64,000 nt of DNA, taken from NCBI RefSeq assembly GCF_900099825.1, contig NZ_LT629693.1, positions 6,955,001 to 7,019,000 on the forward strand, written 5' to 3'. The notes below the pieces were generated by a model that saw only the letters and a list, made by a program, of their open reading frames with translations, did not search any database and was not told the origin of the DNA. Below, piece after piece: positions 27,346 through 34,017 of the stretch (positions are counted from its first letter, which is position 1; each line of letters opens with the position of its first letter). Source of the DNA: Bradyrhizobium ottawaense. Lineage in GTDB: Bacteria > Pseudomonadota > Alphaproteobacteria > Rhizobiales > Xanthobacteraceae. Position numbers and translations under genes: made by a program.

Positions 27346-28176
27346 TTACCGGCCCATCAGGCCGAGCCGGCTCGCGCCGATATAGAGCGCCAGCACCGCG
27401 GCGTTCGACACGTTGAGGCTCTTGATCTCGCCGGGCATGTCGAGGCGCGCCACCACGCTGCAGGTCTCGCGCGTCAATTGCCGCAGGCCCTTGCCCTCGG
27501 CGCCCAGCACCAGCGCCAGCGGCTGCCGCAGTTCGACCGCGGCGAGGTCGGTGCTGCCCTCGCTGTCGAGACCGACCGTCAGGTAGCCCAGGTCGTTGAG
27601 CTCGTTCAGCGCGCGGGCGAGGTTCTGCACGGTCACCAGCGGCACCATTTCCAGCGCGCCGGAGGCCGATTTCGCCAGCACGCCGGTCGCCTCCGGACTG
27701 TGTCGGCTGGTGGTGACGATCGCCTTGACCGCGAACGCCGCAGCCGAGCGCATAATGGCGCCAACATTGTGCGGATCGGTGATCTGGTCGAGCACCAGCA
27801 CGATGCCCTCCTGGGGCAGCGTCTCGAGGTCGGGCGAGGGCAGGGGATCGGCCTCCGCCAGCAGGCCCTGATGGACGGCGTCGGGCCCGAGCCGGGCGTC
27901 GATCTCGCTCGGCCGGACGATTTCCGGGGCAACCCTGGTGTCGATATTCTCGTCACTGAGCCGGCGAGCAGCATTCTCGGTCAGCAACAGCTTGCGGATC
28001 CCGCGCGCCGGGTTGGCCAAGGCGGCCGAAACCGTGTGCCAGCCATAGAGAATCACCGGGCCGTCCGGACTGCTGTCACGGTCCCGCCAGACCGGCCGGC
28101 CGCCCGGTTTTCGGCCTTTTTCGAAGGGTTTGCCGCCGCCACGGCGGAACGGCGGTTTTCGATCGCGATCACTCAT
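27346..28176 (-). CDS. rlmB: 23S rRNA 2'-O-methyltransferase RlmB (SpoU family)
   Basis: This 276-residue protein has a basic, disordered N-terminus (residues 1-35). A substrate-binding domain begins at ILYGWHTVSAAL, and the SPOUT methyltransferase domain follows. SpoU motifs are visible: DQITDPHNVGAIMRSAAAF (motif 1), LALVLGAEGKGL (motif 2) and LNVSNAAVLALY (motif 3). RlmB 2'-O-methylates G2251 of 23S rRNA. The long basic extension is common in alphaproteobacterial members. Confidence 0.9.
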   Translation of the reverse strand: MSDRDRKPPFRRGGGKPFEKGRKPGGRPVWRDRDSSPDGPVILYGWHTVSAALANPARGIRKLLLTENAARRLSDENIDTRVAPEIVRPSEIDARLGPDAVHQGLLAEADPLPSPDLETLPQEGIVLVLDQITDPHNVGAIMRSAAAFAVKAIVTTSRHSPEATGVLAKSASGALEMVPLVTVQNLARALNELNDLGYLTVGLDSEGSTDLAAVELRQPLALVLGAEGKGLRQLTRETCSVVARLDMPGEIKSLNVSNAAVLALYIGASRLGLMGR

Positions 28177-28377
28177 GGGAAGCTTCTGTCACGGGTTCCG
28201 GATTATGGCAATTTGGGCCCTTCCGGGGCGGATTTGATGGCTCGCCTTGGTTGACTTTGCCACCCCCCTTCGCCCATAAACGCGCCCGACCGGGAGCTCG
28301 CCATCGGCTCCCGGATTTAACGTCATCCATGGCCTGATCGCCGCCTCTTGGCGGTTGGGTTTGCGATGCTGTTGGAC

Positions 28378-28463
28378 GGGGGAGTGTCCCGAGTGGCAAA
28401 GGGAGCTGACTGTAAATCAGCCGTCTTATGACTTCGAAGGTTCGAGTCCTTCTTCCCCCACCA
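28378..28463 (+). tRNA. tRNA-Tyr(GTA)
   Basis: This is a class II tRNA with a long variable arm. The acceptor GGGGGAG pairs with TTCCCCC (one G-T wobble). The anticodon arm CTGACTGTAAATCAG gives anticodon GTA. The T-arm is GAAGG-TTCGAGT-CCTTC and CCA is encoded. It is divergent from rlmB. Confidence 0.95.
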
Positions 28464-28524
28464 CGCTTCGCCCTGACGGGCTACGCGTGGCGCAGCCACG
28501 CTGAGGCCGGCAGGGCGAAGCGTG
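28462..28524 (+). repeat. Inverted repeat abutting tRNA-Tyr
   Basis: The arms CACGCTTCGCCCTG and CAGGGCGAAGCGTG begin within the tRNA CCA end. The hairpin may serve as the tRNA transcript end. Related GCGAAGCGT motifs continue to about 28560. Confidence 0.6.
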
Positions 28525-28717
28525 TCCGGCGTAGCTGAGCGCAGCGAAGCGTAGACGGACTGGCGCGGCACAGGCGGGCCCGACTGCCCAACTACGGCAC
28601 CGCGCCCCAGTGGGCTCTGTAAGCCAGCGCCCCCCATTTGCATCCCCCGACATCCCGTAGCAGGATACCTGCGTCCTTATTCCAGGTTCCCGTTCGCTGC
28701 CATCACAGGCCCCCCGC

Positions 28718-29815
28718 GTGCCCTTAACCGCCAACGCGCTTCACAATGCCAACAAGCTCAAGCTTGGGCTGTTTTCCCTCAACGCCGATGGCGGCATCGC
28801 CATCACAAAAGTGCCGGAGCGCTGGCGGGCGGACTGGGCTGACATCGCCGAGGTCGCCCAACTGGTCGACCGTGCCGGCTTCGAATTCATCCTGCCGATC
28901 GCGCGCTGGAAGGGATTTGGCGGCGAGCTCGATGTCCGCACGCTGTGCTTCGAGACGTTTACGTTTGCCGCAGCACTCAGCGCGATGACCGAACAGATCA
29001 CGATCTTTTCCACCGTGCATGTGCCGGTCGTGCATCCGGTGTTCGCGGCGAAGGCGCTGGTGACGGTGGACCATGTCAGCGGCGGCCGCGCCGGGCTCAA
29101 CATCGTGGCCGGATGGAATCAGGGCGAGTTCGACATGTTCGGACATGCGCTCGCCGAGCACGATCGCCGCTACGAGCAGGGGCTCGAATGGTTCGAGGTG
29201 ATGAACCGGATCTTCACTTCAAAAGAGCGGTTCGACCACGCCGGCGAGTTCTACCAATTGACTGGCGTGATCGGAAAGCCGCAGCCGGTGCAGCGCCCGC
29301 GTCCGCTGACGATGTCGGCGGCGTCCTCGCCGGCGGGGCGGGCGTTCGCGATGAAAACCAGCGACCTTCTGGTCACCGTGCTCGGCGTCGCCGGCGAGGG
29401 CCTGGCGCCGGTGCGGGCACTCGCGGCGCAGCGCAACGCCGAAGGCCGTCCGCTGCAGATCATCACCACGACGCATGTGGTTTGCCGCGAGACCGATCGC
29501 GAGGCGGAAGACTATTATCAGCATTATGCGGTTGCGAATGCCGACACCGAAGCGGTCGACTATCACATGAACATGTCGCGCCGGAATCGCCAGCTCGATA
29601 CCAACGAGATCTTCAACGAGCGCAAGCGTTATGCCGGAGGCTTGAGTTCGCATCCCTTGATCGGCCGGCCGGAAAAGATCGTCGACGAATTGCTGTGGCT
29701 CAACGCCGCCGGGATCGACGGCGTCACGCTGTCCTTTGTCAATTTCAAGGACGAACTGCCGTTCTTCATCGACCGCGTGCTGCCGCTGCTGCGGCAGGCC
29801 GGCTTGCGACAGTAG
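28718..29815 (+). CDS. LLM-class flavin-dependent monooxygenase
   Basis: This 365-residue protein has the bacterial luciferase-like TIM barrel. Recognisable segments are EFILPIARWKGFGG near the N-terminus, VTVDHVSGGRAGLNIVAGWN and LEWFEVMNRIF. They resemble FMN-dependent alkanesulfonate, sulfone and pyrimidine (RutA) monooxygenases; the GGRxGxNxVxGW core is typical. A flavin reductase partner is not adjacent. The GTG at 28718 starts the open frame. The exact substrate is not inferable. Confidence 0.85.
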   Translation: MPLTANALHNANKLKLGLFSLNADGGIAITKVPERWRADWADIAEVAQLVDRAGFEFILPIARWKGFGGELDVRTLCFETFTFAAALSAMTEQITIFSTVHVPVVHPVFAAKALVTVDHVSGGRAGLNIVAGWNQGEFDMFGHALAEHDRRYEQGLEWFEVMNRIFTSKERFDHAGEFYQLTGVIGKPQPVQRPRPLTMSAASSPAGRAFAMKTSDLLVTVLGVAGEGLAPVRALAAQRNAEGRPLQIITTTHVVCRETDREAEDYYQHYAVANADTEAVDYHMNMSRRNRQLDTNEIFNERKRYAGGLSSHPLIGRPEKIVDELLWLNAAGIDGVTLSFVNFKDELPFFIDRVLPLLRQAGLRQ

Positions 29816-29842
29816 GCCGGGCTGAGGACGGCCCCCGCAAGC

Positions 29843-30232
29843 CTATTCCTCCGCCGCCTCGGTCGCCGCAACCGGCGCGCCCGGAAGGTATTTGCGGATC
29901 TCGCGGATCTCGTAGACCGCGGTCGGATTGACCTGGCGGAGCTGTCGGGCGACGTCGAGGGCTGCGTCCTCACTGGCGCAGTCGACCACGTATAGCCCCA
30001 GCAACTGCTCCTTGGTCTCGGCAAACGGCCCGTCCAGCACCATGCCGGCGCCCGGGCCGCGCAGGGTGCGGGCCTTGGCGGTACCGCCCAGCCGCGCCGT
30101 CGGGCCGAGCAGTTTGTGCGCGTTGAGCCGGTCATGGACGGCGAGCAGGTTGACCATCAGGGCCGCATCCTCCTCCGGCGTCCAGGACATGACCTCGGCT
30201 TCGACGTGATAGGCCAGAATGGCGTAAAGCAT
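29843..30232 (-). CDS. YciI-like / DGPF-domain protein
   Basis: This 129-residue protein has the YCII/DGPF fold. The signature DGPFAETKEQLLGLYVVD is visible in the middle, and a His-containing N-terminus starts LYAILAYHVEAEVMSWTPEE. Many members are encoded beside ECF sigma factors, but none is seen here. The biochemical role of the family is not established. It is convergent with the monooxygenase gene. Confidence 0.85.
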   Translation of the reverse strand: MLYAILAYHVEAEVMSWTPEEDAALMVNLLAVHDRLNAHKLLGPTARLGGTAKARTLRGPGAGMVLDGPFAETKEQLLGLYVVDCASEDAALDVARQLRQVNPTAVYEIREIRKYLPGAPVAATEAAEE

Positions 30233-30457
30233 GGGTTCTCCTCGTTTGCTTGCGGGATCGGCTGCCGCTCAAGGACGTCTGGACACGGCCTATCCCGACA
30301 ATCCGGCTTTTGAAACGTGGCACCATGCCGCCATGTTGCCGGCCGGCGATGAAACATTCCGGAAACACGATATATCCGCCGATCCTTGAACGGACCGCCA
30401 GAAGGCCACGACTGATGGGCAGAACGCAGGAACTGCGCGGCCATCATGGAGACGGTC

Positions 30458-30655
30458 ATGTCACGCGAGCCTACCATCATCAGCGATTCCGCCAGATCCC
30501 GCGCGTCGCTGCCGGCATCGTCGCAGGCCGGTGACTGGCACGACGTCAGCGGCCATCACCGCTACTACGGCAGCTCGGCCACCAATGGCGGCGAGCGAAT
30601 CGTCGAGAATCGCCGCGGCCCGCGCCCGCGCTCCGTCAATCTCTGCGGCTTCTGA
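30458..30655 (+). CDS. Possible small hypothetical protein (65 aa)
   Basis: This 65-residue ORF starts at the ATG following GGAGACGGTC. Composition is polar and rich in Ser, Arg and Gly (HHRYYGSSATNGGERIVENR), with no span or signal. It could be real because of the good ribosome-binding site, but there is no family support. Confidence 0.35.
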   Translation: MSREPTIISDSARSRASLPASSQAGDWHDVSGHHRYYGSSATNGGERIVENRRGPRPRSVNLCGF

Positions 30656-30705
30656 TCGCAAGCGCCGCTCCGATCCCAAGGTTGCTAACACCGAAATTTC
30701 CATCC

Positions 30706-30921
30706 ATGACCGCCGTCGCGCTGTTCGTCCTGTTCCTGCCGTTTCTGCTGTCGCTGTTCGGACAAAGCTCGATGGCGAAGATGCTCTGTCTGGTGACGAG
30801 CATCCTGGCCACGCTGCTGAGCGTCGAACCCGGTGGGGCCGTGCTGCCCTGGTTCCTCGGCGCACTGATCGCCGGGGTATCGGTGTGGGAACGAATCCGG
30901 CAGCGGCGGACGGCGCAATAA
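30706..30921 (+). CDS. Small two-span membrane protein (71 aa)
   Basis: This 71-residue protein has two hydrophobic helices (AVALFVLFLPFLLSLFG and ILATLLSV...WFLGALIAGVSVW). It ends in a short basic tail (ERIRQRRTAQ). The ATG at 30706 lacks a good ribosome-binding site; an in-frame TTG at 30682 is an alternative start. Its function is unknown. Confidence 0.5.
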   Translation: MTAVALFVLFLPFLLSLFGQSSMAKMLCLVTSILATLLSVEPGGAVLPWFLGALIAGVSVWERIRQRRTAQ

Positions 30922-30987
30922 CCTGTTCATCGTCATCGATGCTTCGCATCGCCCCGGAATGTCTGCGACTGGGAAAATGACAATACC

Positions 30988-31024
30988 AAAATAAAAGGCG
31001 CGACGGGATTGCTCCCGTCGCGCC
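30988..31024 (-). terminator. Strong intrinsic terminator of the 14-codon ORF transcript
   Basis: On the minus strand the 12-bp perfect stem GGCGCGACGGGA / TCCCGTCGCGCC has a GCAA tetraloop and is followed by TTTTATTTT. On the plus strand there is no T-run, so it acts for the minus-strand unit. Confidence 0.9.
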
Positions 31025-31118
31025 CCACTATTTGTGCTCGCTGGTCCAGGGCTGAGAGCGCCCCGATGCCAGACCTTCAAAACCTACAAGCCTTCAAAGC
31101 TAGTTGGCCTTGCAGAGC

Positions 31119-31163
31119 CTAGCGGGCGATCCCAGCGAGGTGACAGCGCTTGGTAAGAGACAC
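31119..31163 (-). CDS. 14-codon micro-ORF with full-length anti-SD match
   Basis: GTG at 31163 opens a 14-codon frame encoding (M)SLTKRCHLAGIAR, ending at TAG. It is preceded by AAAGGAGGTGATCC (31165-31178), complementary over 14 nt to the 16S rRNA 3' tail, with 7 nt between GGAGG and the start. A sigma70-like promoter lies 34-63 nt upstream of the start and a strong terminator about 95 nt downstream of the stop. The complete unit argues that it is expressed. The peptide contains a Cys and a His and is basic; its function is unknown. It could be a leader, a ribosome-sequestering RNA or a true micro-protein. Confidence 0.7.
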   Translation of the reverse strand: MSLTKRCHLAGIAR

Positions 31164-31164
31164 T

Positions 31165-31178
31165 GGATCACCTCCTTT
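31165..31178 (-). promoter_or_regulatory. Exceptionally long Shine-Dalgarno sequence
   Basis: AAAGGAGGTGATCC on the minus strand pairs without mismatch to GGATCACCTCCTTT, the bacterial 16S 3' end. Normal sites in this window pair over 4-7 nt. Confidence 0.85.
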
Positions 31179-31197
31179 CGTTGGTTGTGGAAACATC

Positions 31198-31226
31198 AAT
31201 ATAGGCGGCGAATCTGCCGCTGTTAA
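31198..31226 (-). promoter_or_regulatory. Sigma70-like promoter of the micro-ORF unit
   Basis: On the minus strand TTAACA (31221-31226) and TATATT (31198-31203) are separated by exactly 17 nt. The expected start near 31191 gives a leader of about 28 nt and a transcript of about 200 nt. Confidence 0.65.
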
Positions 31227-31334
31227 GCCCCGAACCGTTGCGGAATCCCGGGAATAATGGCCGTTGGTCGGCGCGGAGGCCGCCGCGAGGCGGGTTGAGG
31301 CCGCCTGCGCGGCGTGTTAGGTGATCCCCGGTGC

Positions 31335-31408
31335 GCGGGTGTAGCTCAATGGTAGAGCAGCAGCCTTCCAAGCTGAATACGAGGGTTCGATTCCCTTCAC
31401 CCGCTCCA
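31335..31408 (+). tRNA. tRNA-Gly(TCC), integration target
   Basis: The acceptor GCGGGTG pairs with CACCCGC. The D-arm is AGCTCAATGGTAGAGC, anticodon loop CTTCCAA gives TCC (Gly, GGA/GGG) and CCA is encoded. Its 3' 44 nt recur exactly at 40961-41004 and with two changes at 55024-55067, so this gene is the attachment site of the islands that follow. Confidence 0.95.
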
Positions 31409-31430
31409 AAAGCGATTTCAATGACTTAGC
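31365..31430 (+). repeat. Attachment-site copy 1 (tRNA-Gly 3' half)
   Basis: The sequence begins CTTCCAAGCTGAATACGAGG and runs through the tRNA CCA into AAAAGCGATTTCAATGACTTAG. The same order recurs at copy 2 with a one-base deletion and one substitution in the post-tRNA part. Confidence 0.9.
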
Positions 31431-31680
31431 CGTGGATTTTAGTTTCAGTCCTGGCGCCATTCTGACAATTTTTACATGTCATGGCTGAAGGCTGACGCAA
31501 ATTCGCGAGTGTTTTCATACTCTACTACAAGTCGTTCTTATTTATGATAACCGTCCGCGATAAGCTTTGTTCGTGGTCGGCGTGGCCACGATTGCCGATA
31601 TCCGCGCCGTGGGCTTGTGATCTCTGAAACATCGGATCGCGGTAACGGCGATCTAGCTTATCGGTTCAGACGTGCGTCGC

Positions 31681-32292
31681 CTAATGGCGATCTGACTTTT
31701 CCTTACCGACTTTGGGCGGTTCGAGCATGACCTCCTTCAAGCGATCACCACTGGCGATGACGACCGCGAAGTTGAGTTTGCCATCCTGCTTCATCAGACC
31801 TCCGGCAAGGGCGCTTCCCGATGCAGCTTTTTCAGCGATGCGTACGGCATCCGATAGCTCTTGCTTAACTGATTTCAGGGCAGTGATGTTGCCCAGATCC
31901 TCTCTATCCAGCTCGCTCAGCGATGACGAAATTTCCTTTTCTGTAACGCTTCCGGTGTTCGCATCTATGACATTTTCCCAAATTCGCTCATTTCTTACCG
32001 TCCGCACTCGATAAATGGCCGGACCGGATATCTCAAAGCTAACGTCCGCGGTCCTTGAACCGTCATGTAAATGCTCGGCGATCGCTACCGCCTGACTGAG
32101 TGGTATTTTTATGGTGCGAAATTGCTCGAGCAGGCGACGAATCACCGCCTCCTCGGCATCGCCTTGCGCGGCTACGCCTCTATTTGTGGCGTCCAAAGGG
32201 GAGTGGGTGAAATCGGCTCTCGCGCCCGTAGCAGCAAGCGTGGCGGACAAAACGATAATCGCTAATAATTTCTTCTTCGACATGAAGTTCAT
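31681..32292 (-). CDS. Exported PepSY-domain protein
   Basis: This 203-residue protein has a signal peptide (KKLLAIIVLSATLAATGARA). Two PepSY-like modules follow: one around LSQAVAIAEHL...YRVRTV...NVIDANTGSV, and a second around VKQELSDAVRIAEKAASG...FAVVIASGDRLKEVML. PepSY domains are often periplasmic inhibitors or partners in metal- and redox-linked systems. The ATG at 32292 has GAGAG upstream; an internal ATG at 32283 is also possible. It is the last of three minus-strand genes, which suits association with the metal efflux genes further on. Confidence 0.78.
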   Translation of the reverse strand: MNFMSKKKLLAIIVLSATLAATGARADFTHSPLDATNRGVAAQGDAEEAVIRRLLEQFRTIKIPLSQAVAIAEHLHDGSRTADVSFEISGPAIYRVRTVRNERIWENVIDANTGSVTEKEISSSLSELDREDLGNITALKSVKQELSDAVRIAEKAASGSALAGGLMKQDGKLNFAVVIASGDRLKEVMLEPPKVGKEKSDRH

Positions 32293-32371
32293 CCAGTAGC
32301 TCTCGGTCAAAACTGACCGGTGCAGTTATTTGTGTGTGGGCAATGCGCCATCAGCAGGCGCGTACTGTGCG

Positions 32372-32509
32372 CTATTCGGGCGGGTAAAGCTGGACGCCTC
32401 TGCGCGCCAGCTCCGACTCGATGAGGTTGAATACACATTCGACGGGTAGGAGCCACACGTTGACCGAATAGATGATGCAATCGCGAGCGAAGAGAAGGGC
32501 CGGGGTCAC
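32372..32509 (-). CDS. 45-aa membrane-associated peptide
   Basis: The GTG at 32509 overlaps the stop of the upstream 69-aa gene (GTGA), indicating translational coupling. The peptide has one hydrophobic-amphipathic segment (ALLFARDCIIYSVNVWLLPV) and ends LARRGVQLYPPE. No family is recognised. Confidence 0.5.
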   Translation of the reverse strand: MTPALLFARDCIIYSVNVWLLPVECVFNLIESELARRGVQLYPPE

Positions 32510-32715
32510 GGGGTGGCCCTCCGGCGCTGGGCTTGTTGCGTGATCGGCACCGCCTCTCGATCGACGAACGCGTGCAGCCCGGCAAGCAAGGATATCGTAA
32601 CGCCCAGCAGCAAGCTCAGGCCCACGAGGAACAGAGCCACGACCAGGTTCAGGAATGCGAGCGCAAGCCCCGGCCACGGATTTTCTTTTGCGAGCGACCA
32701 TAAAAGTGTTGACAT
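32506..32715 (-). CDS. 69-aa small membrane protein
   Basis: AGGAG lies 7 nt before the ATG at 32715. The protein has one long or two short hydrophobic stretches (PGLALAFLNLVVALFLVGLS and LLLGVTISLLAG) and a basic C-terminus (QQAQRRRATP). It is the first gene of a three-gene set with the 45-aa peptide and the PepSY protein. Its function is unknown; it may regulate or stabilise a membrane complex. Confidence 0.65.
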   Translation of the reverse strand: MSTLLWSLAKENPWPGLALAFLNLVVALFLVGLSLLLGVTISLLAGLHAFVDREAVPITQQAQRRRATP

Positions 32716-32892
32716 TCTTTGGCTCCTAAATACACTACACCGTATAGTTCATATACATCCCGATCCCCGGGATGTGTCAAGAGCGAAGACTCACAAGCGC
32801 GTGTTCGGGCCGTTCCAATGGTGGGGAGTTTGGAGCGTAAGGCTGCGCTCCCCAGGCGAACGCGGGTGCCGCAACTGTAGAAGGGATTCGAT

Positions 32893-33180
32893 ATGTTCAA
32901 GTACACATTGGTCGTCGTGCTGGCGGCTTTGTTCGCCAACGGCACTGTCTTAGCGCAGGAGAACCGCGCCACTCCCGAGCAAAGGGCCGCGTGCGCGCCT
33001 GATGCCTTCCGGCTATGCGCGAGCTACATCCCTGACGCCGGGAATGTGGAGGCGTGTCTCAGGCAAAGAAAGTCAGACCTGAGCGATGCTTGCAGAGCCG
33101 TCTTCGATCACGCTGCGGGGACTGCTTCGGTCAAGACCATAGGATCGCTCCGGTACCACAGCGCAACAGATGAGGAATGA
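32893..33180 (+). CDS. Exported Cys-rich small protein
   Basis: This 95-residue protein has a signal peptide (FKYTLVVVLAALFANGTVLA). The mature domain has four Cys in the pattern RAACAPDAFRLCASYIP ... VEACLRQ ... DACRAVF. This small exported family (PEQRAAC...FRLC...C...CRAVF) recurs in Bradyrhizobium genomes. Two disulfides are likely. Its stop is 4 nt before the GTG of the next gene. Confidence 0.75.
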   Translation: MFKYTLVVVLAALFANGTVLAQENRATPEQRAACAPDAFRLCASYIPDAGNVEACLRQRKSDLSDACRAVFDHAAGTASVKTIGSLRYHSATDEE

Positions 33181-33184
33181 TCGC

Positions 33185-33622
33185 GTGAACACGTTTTATG
33201 CTCCCGCTTTCGCCGCGTTCGGAGGCTCGGCCTTCGGAGCGATCTCTACGATCGTAACTGGATGGGTGAGCCGGCGCCGCAGGGTTCGCGAGCGTCACTA
33301 TGCCCGGTCGATTTCCAAGCGCGAGCGGCTCTATCGAAGCTTCATCGAGGAGGCCTCCCGAGTCTACGCCGACGCGCTCGTCAGCGACAAATCCGAGATT
33401 CCGCAACTGGTCAATCTGTATGCGCTGATAGGGCGGATGAGGATTCTGTCCAGCGATCAAGTGGTTCAAGCCGCGGAGCGGGCAGGTCGCCTGATCATCG
33501 AAACCTACCTGTCACCAAACCGCGAATTTGGCGATCTGCCCGGGTTCATGGAGGAAATGGATCCCCTGCGTGGCTTCGGGGAAGCCTGCCGACGCGAATT
33601 GCATTCGATCCCATCTCACTGA
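33185..33622 (+). CDS. Hypothetical membrane-anchored protein (145 aa)
   Basis: This 145-residue protein has one N-terminal membrane span (AFAAFGGSAFGAISTIVTGWV). A cytoplasmic helical domain follows, beginning SRRRRVRERHYARSISKRER. The GTG at 33185 is preferred because GAGGA lies 8 nt upstream; an ATG at 33170 has no site and overlaps the previous gene. No family is recognised. Confidence 0.6.
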   Translation: MNTFYAPAFAAFGGSAFGAISTIVTGWVSRRRRVRERHYARSISKRERLYRSFIEEASRVYADALVSDKSEIPQLVNLYALIGRMRILSSDQVVQAAERAGRLIIETYLSPNREFGDLPGFMEEMDPLRGFGEACRRELHSIPSH

Positions 33623-33691
33623 GGTCCCTTGCGATGCTGCCGACTTAAGTCCCAAAGCCGTGGCGCAAGGTTAGCGAGCGGGGTGGCTGAT

Positions 33692-34015
33692 TCACGGCCT
33701 CCAGTCCGCTTTGCAAGCCGCGAGAAAGAAATTGACTCGTTCGTGCAGGAATGTCGGCAGCTCTTTTTTGAGATCCTTCAGTTCCTCACCCATCAGAGAT
33801 CTCATCAGCATCGGAAGCAGGATGAGATCCATGAACATCTGCGCGGTCGCAACGCTCCGCTTTGCGCTGAAGGGTCCTTTGGCCGAGCGCGCGACCTTCT
33901 GCGTCGCGTCGTTCAGGAGCTACGAAACTGCCCCAGCCGCGCGGTCGCGCGCCGCGTCGTGAACATTTCGGCTCAACTCCGGAAATCGCTGCGAGCGGGT
34001 CATGTGCTTCGACAT
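33692..34015 (-). pseudogene. Small gene after the RND pump, interrupted by an amber codon
   Basis: The ATG at 34015 lies 2 nt after the pump gene stop and opens a frame starting MSKHMTRSQRFPELSRNVHD. After 31 codons it meets TAG (33920-33922). The same frame then continues 75 more codons with protein-like content (LLNDATQKVARSAKGPF, FMDLILLPMLMRSLMGEELK, LPTFLHERVNFFLAACKADW) to TGA at 33692. This is most simply a 106-residue gene broken by one nonsense mutation. Two separate small ORFs are the alternative. Confidence 0.55.
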
Positions 34016-34017
34016 CG

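Noticed and set aside
28323..28734. Two minus-strand ORFs with KKDSNLRSHK and EEGLEPSKS
   Set aside because: Both are antisense readings of tRNA-Tyr and its flanking repeat, not genes.
31165..31178. GGATCACCTCCTTT read as the end of a 16S rRNA gene
   Set aside because: The match covers only these 14 nt and nothing upstream resembles 16S rRNA; on the opposite strand it is a perfectly placed Shine-Dalgarno site.
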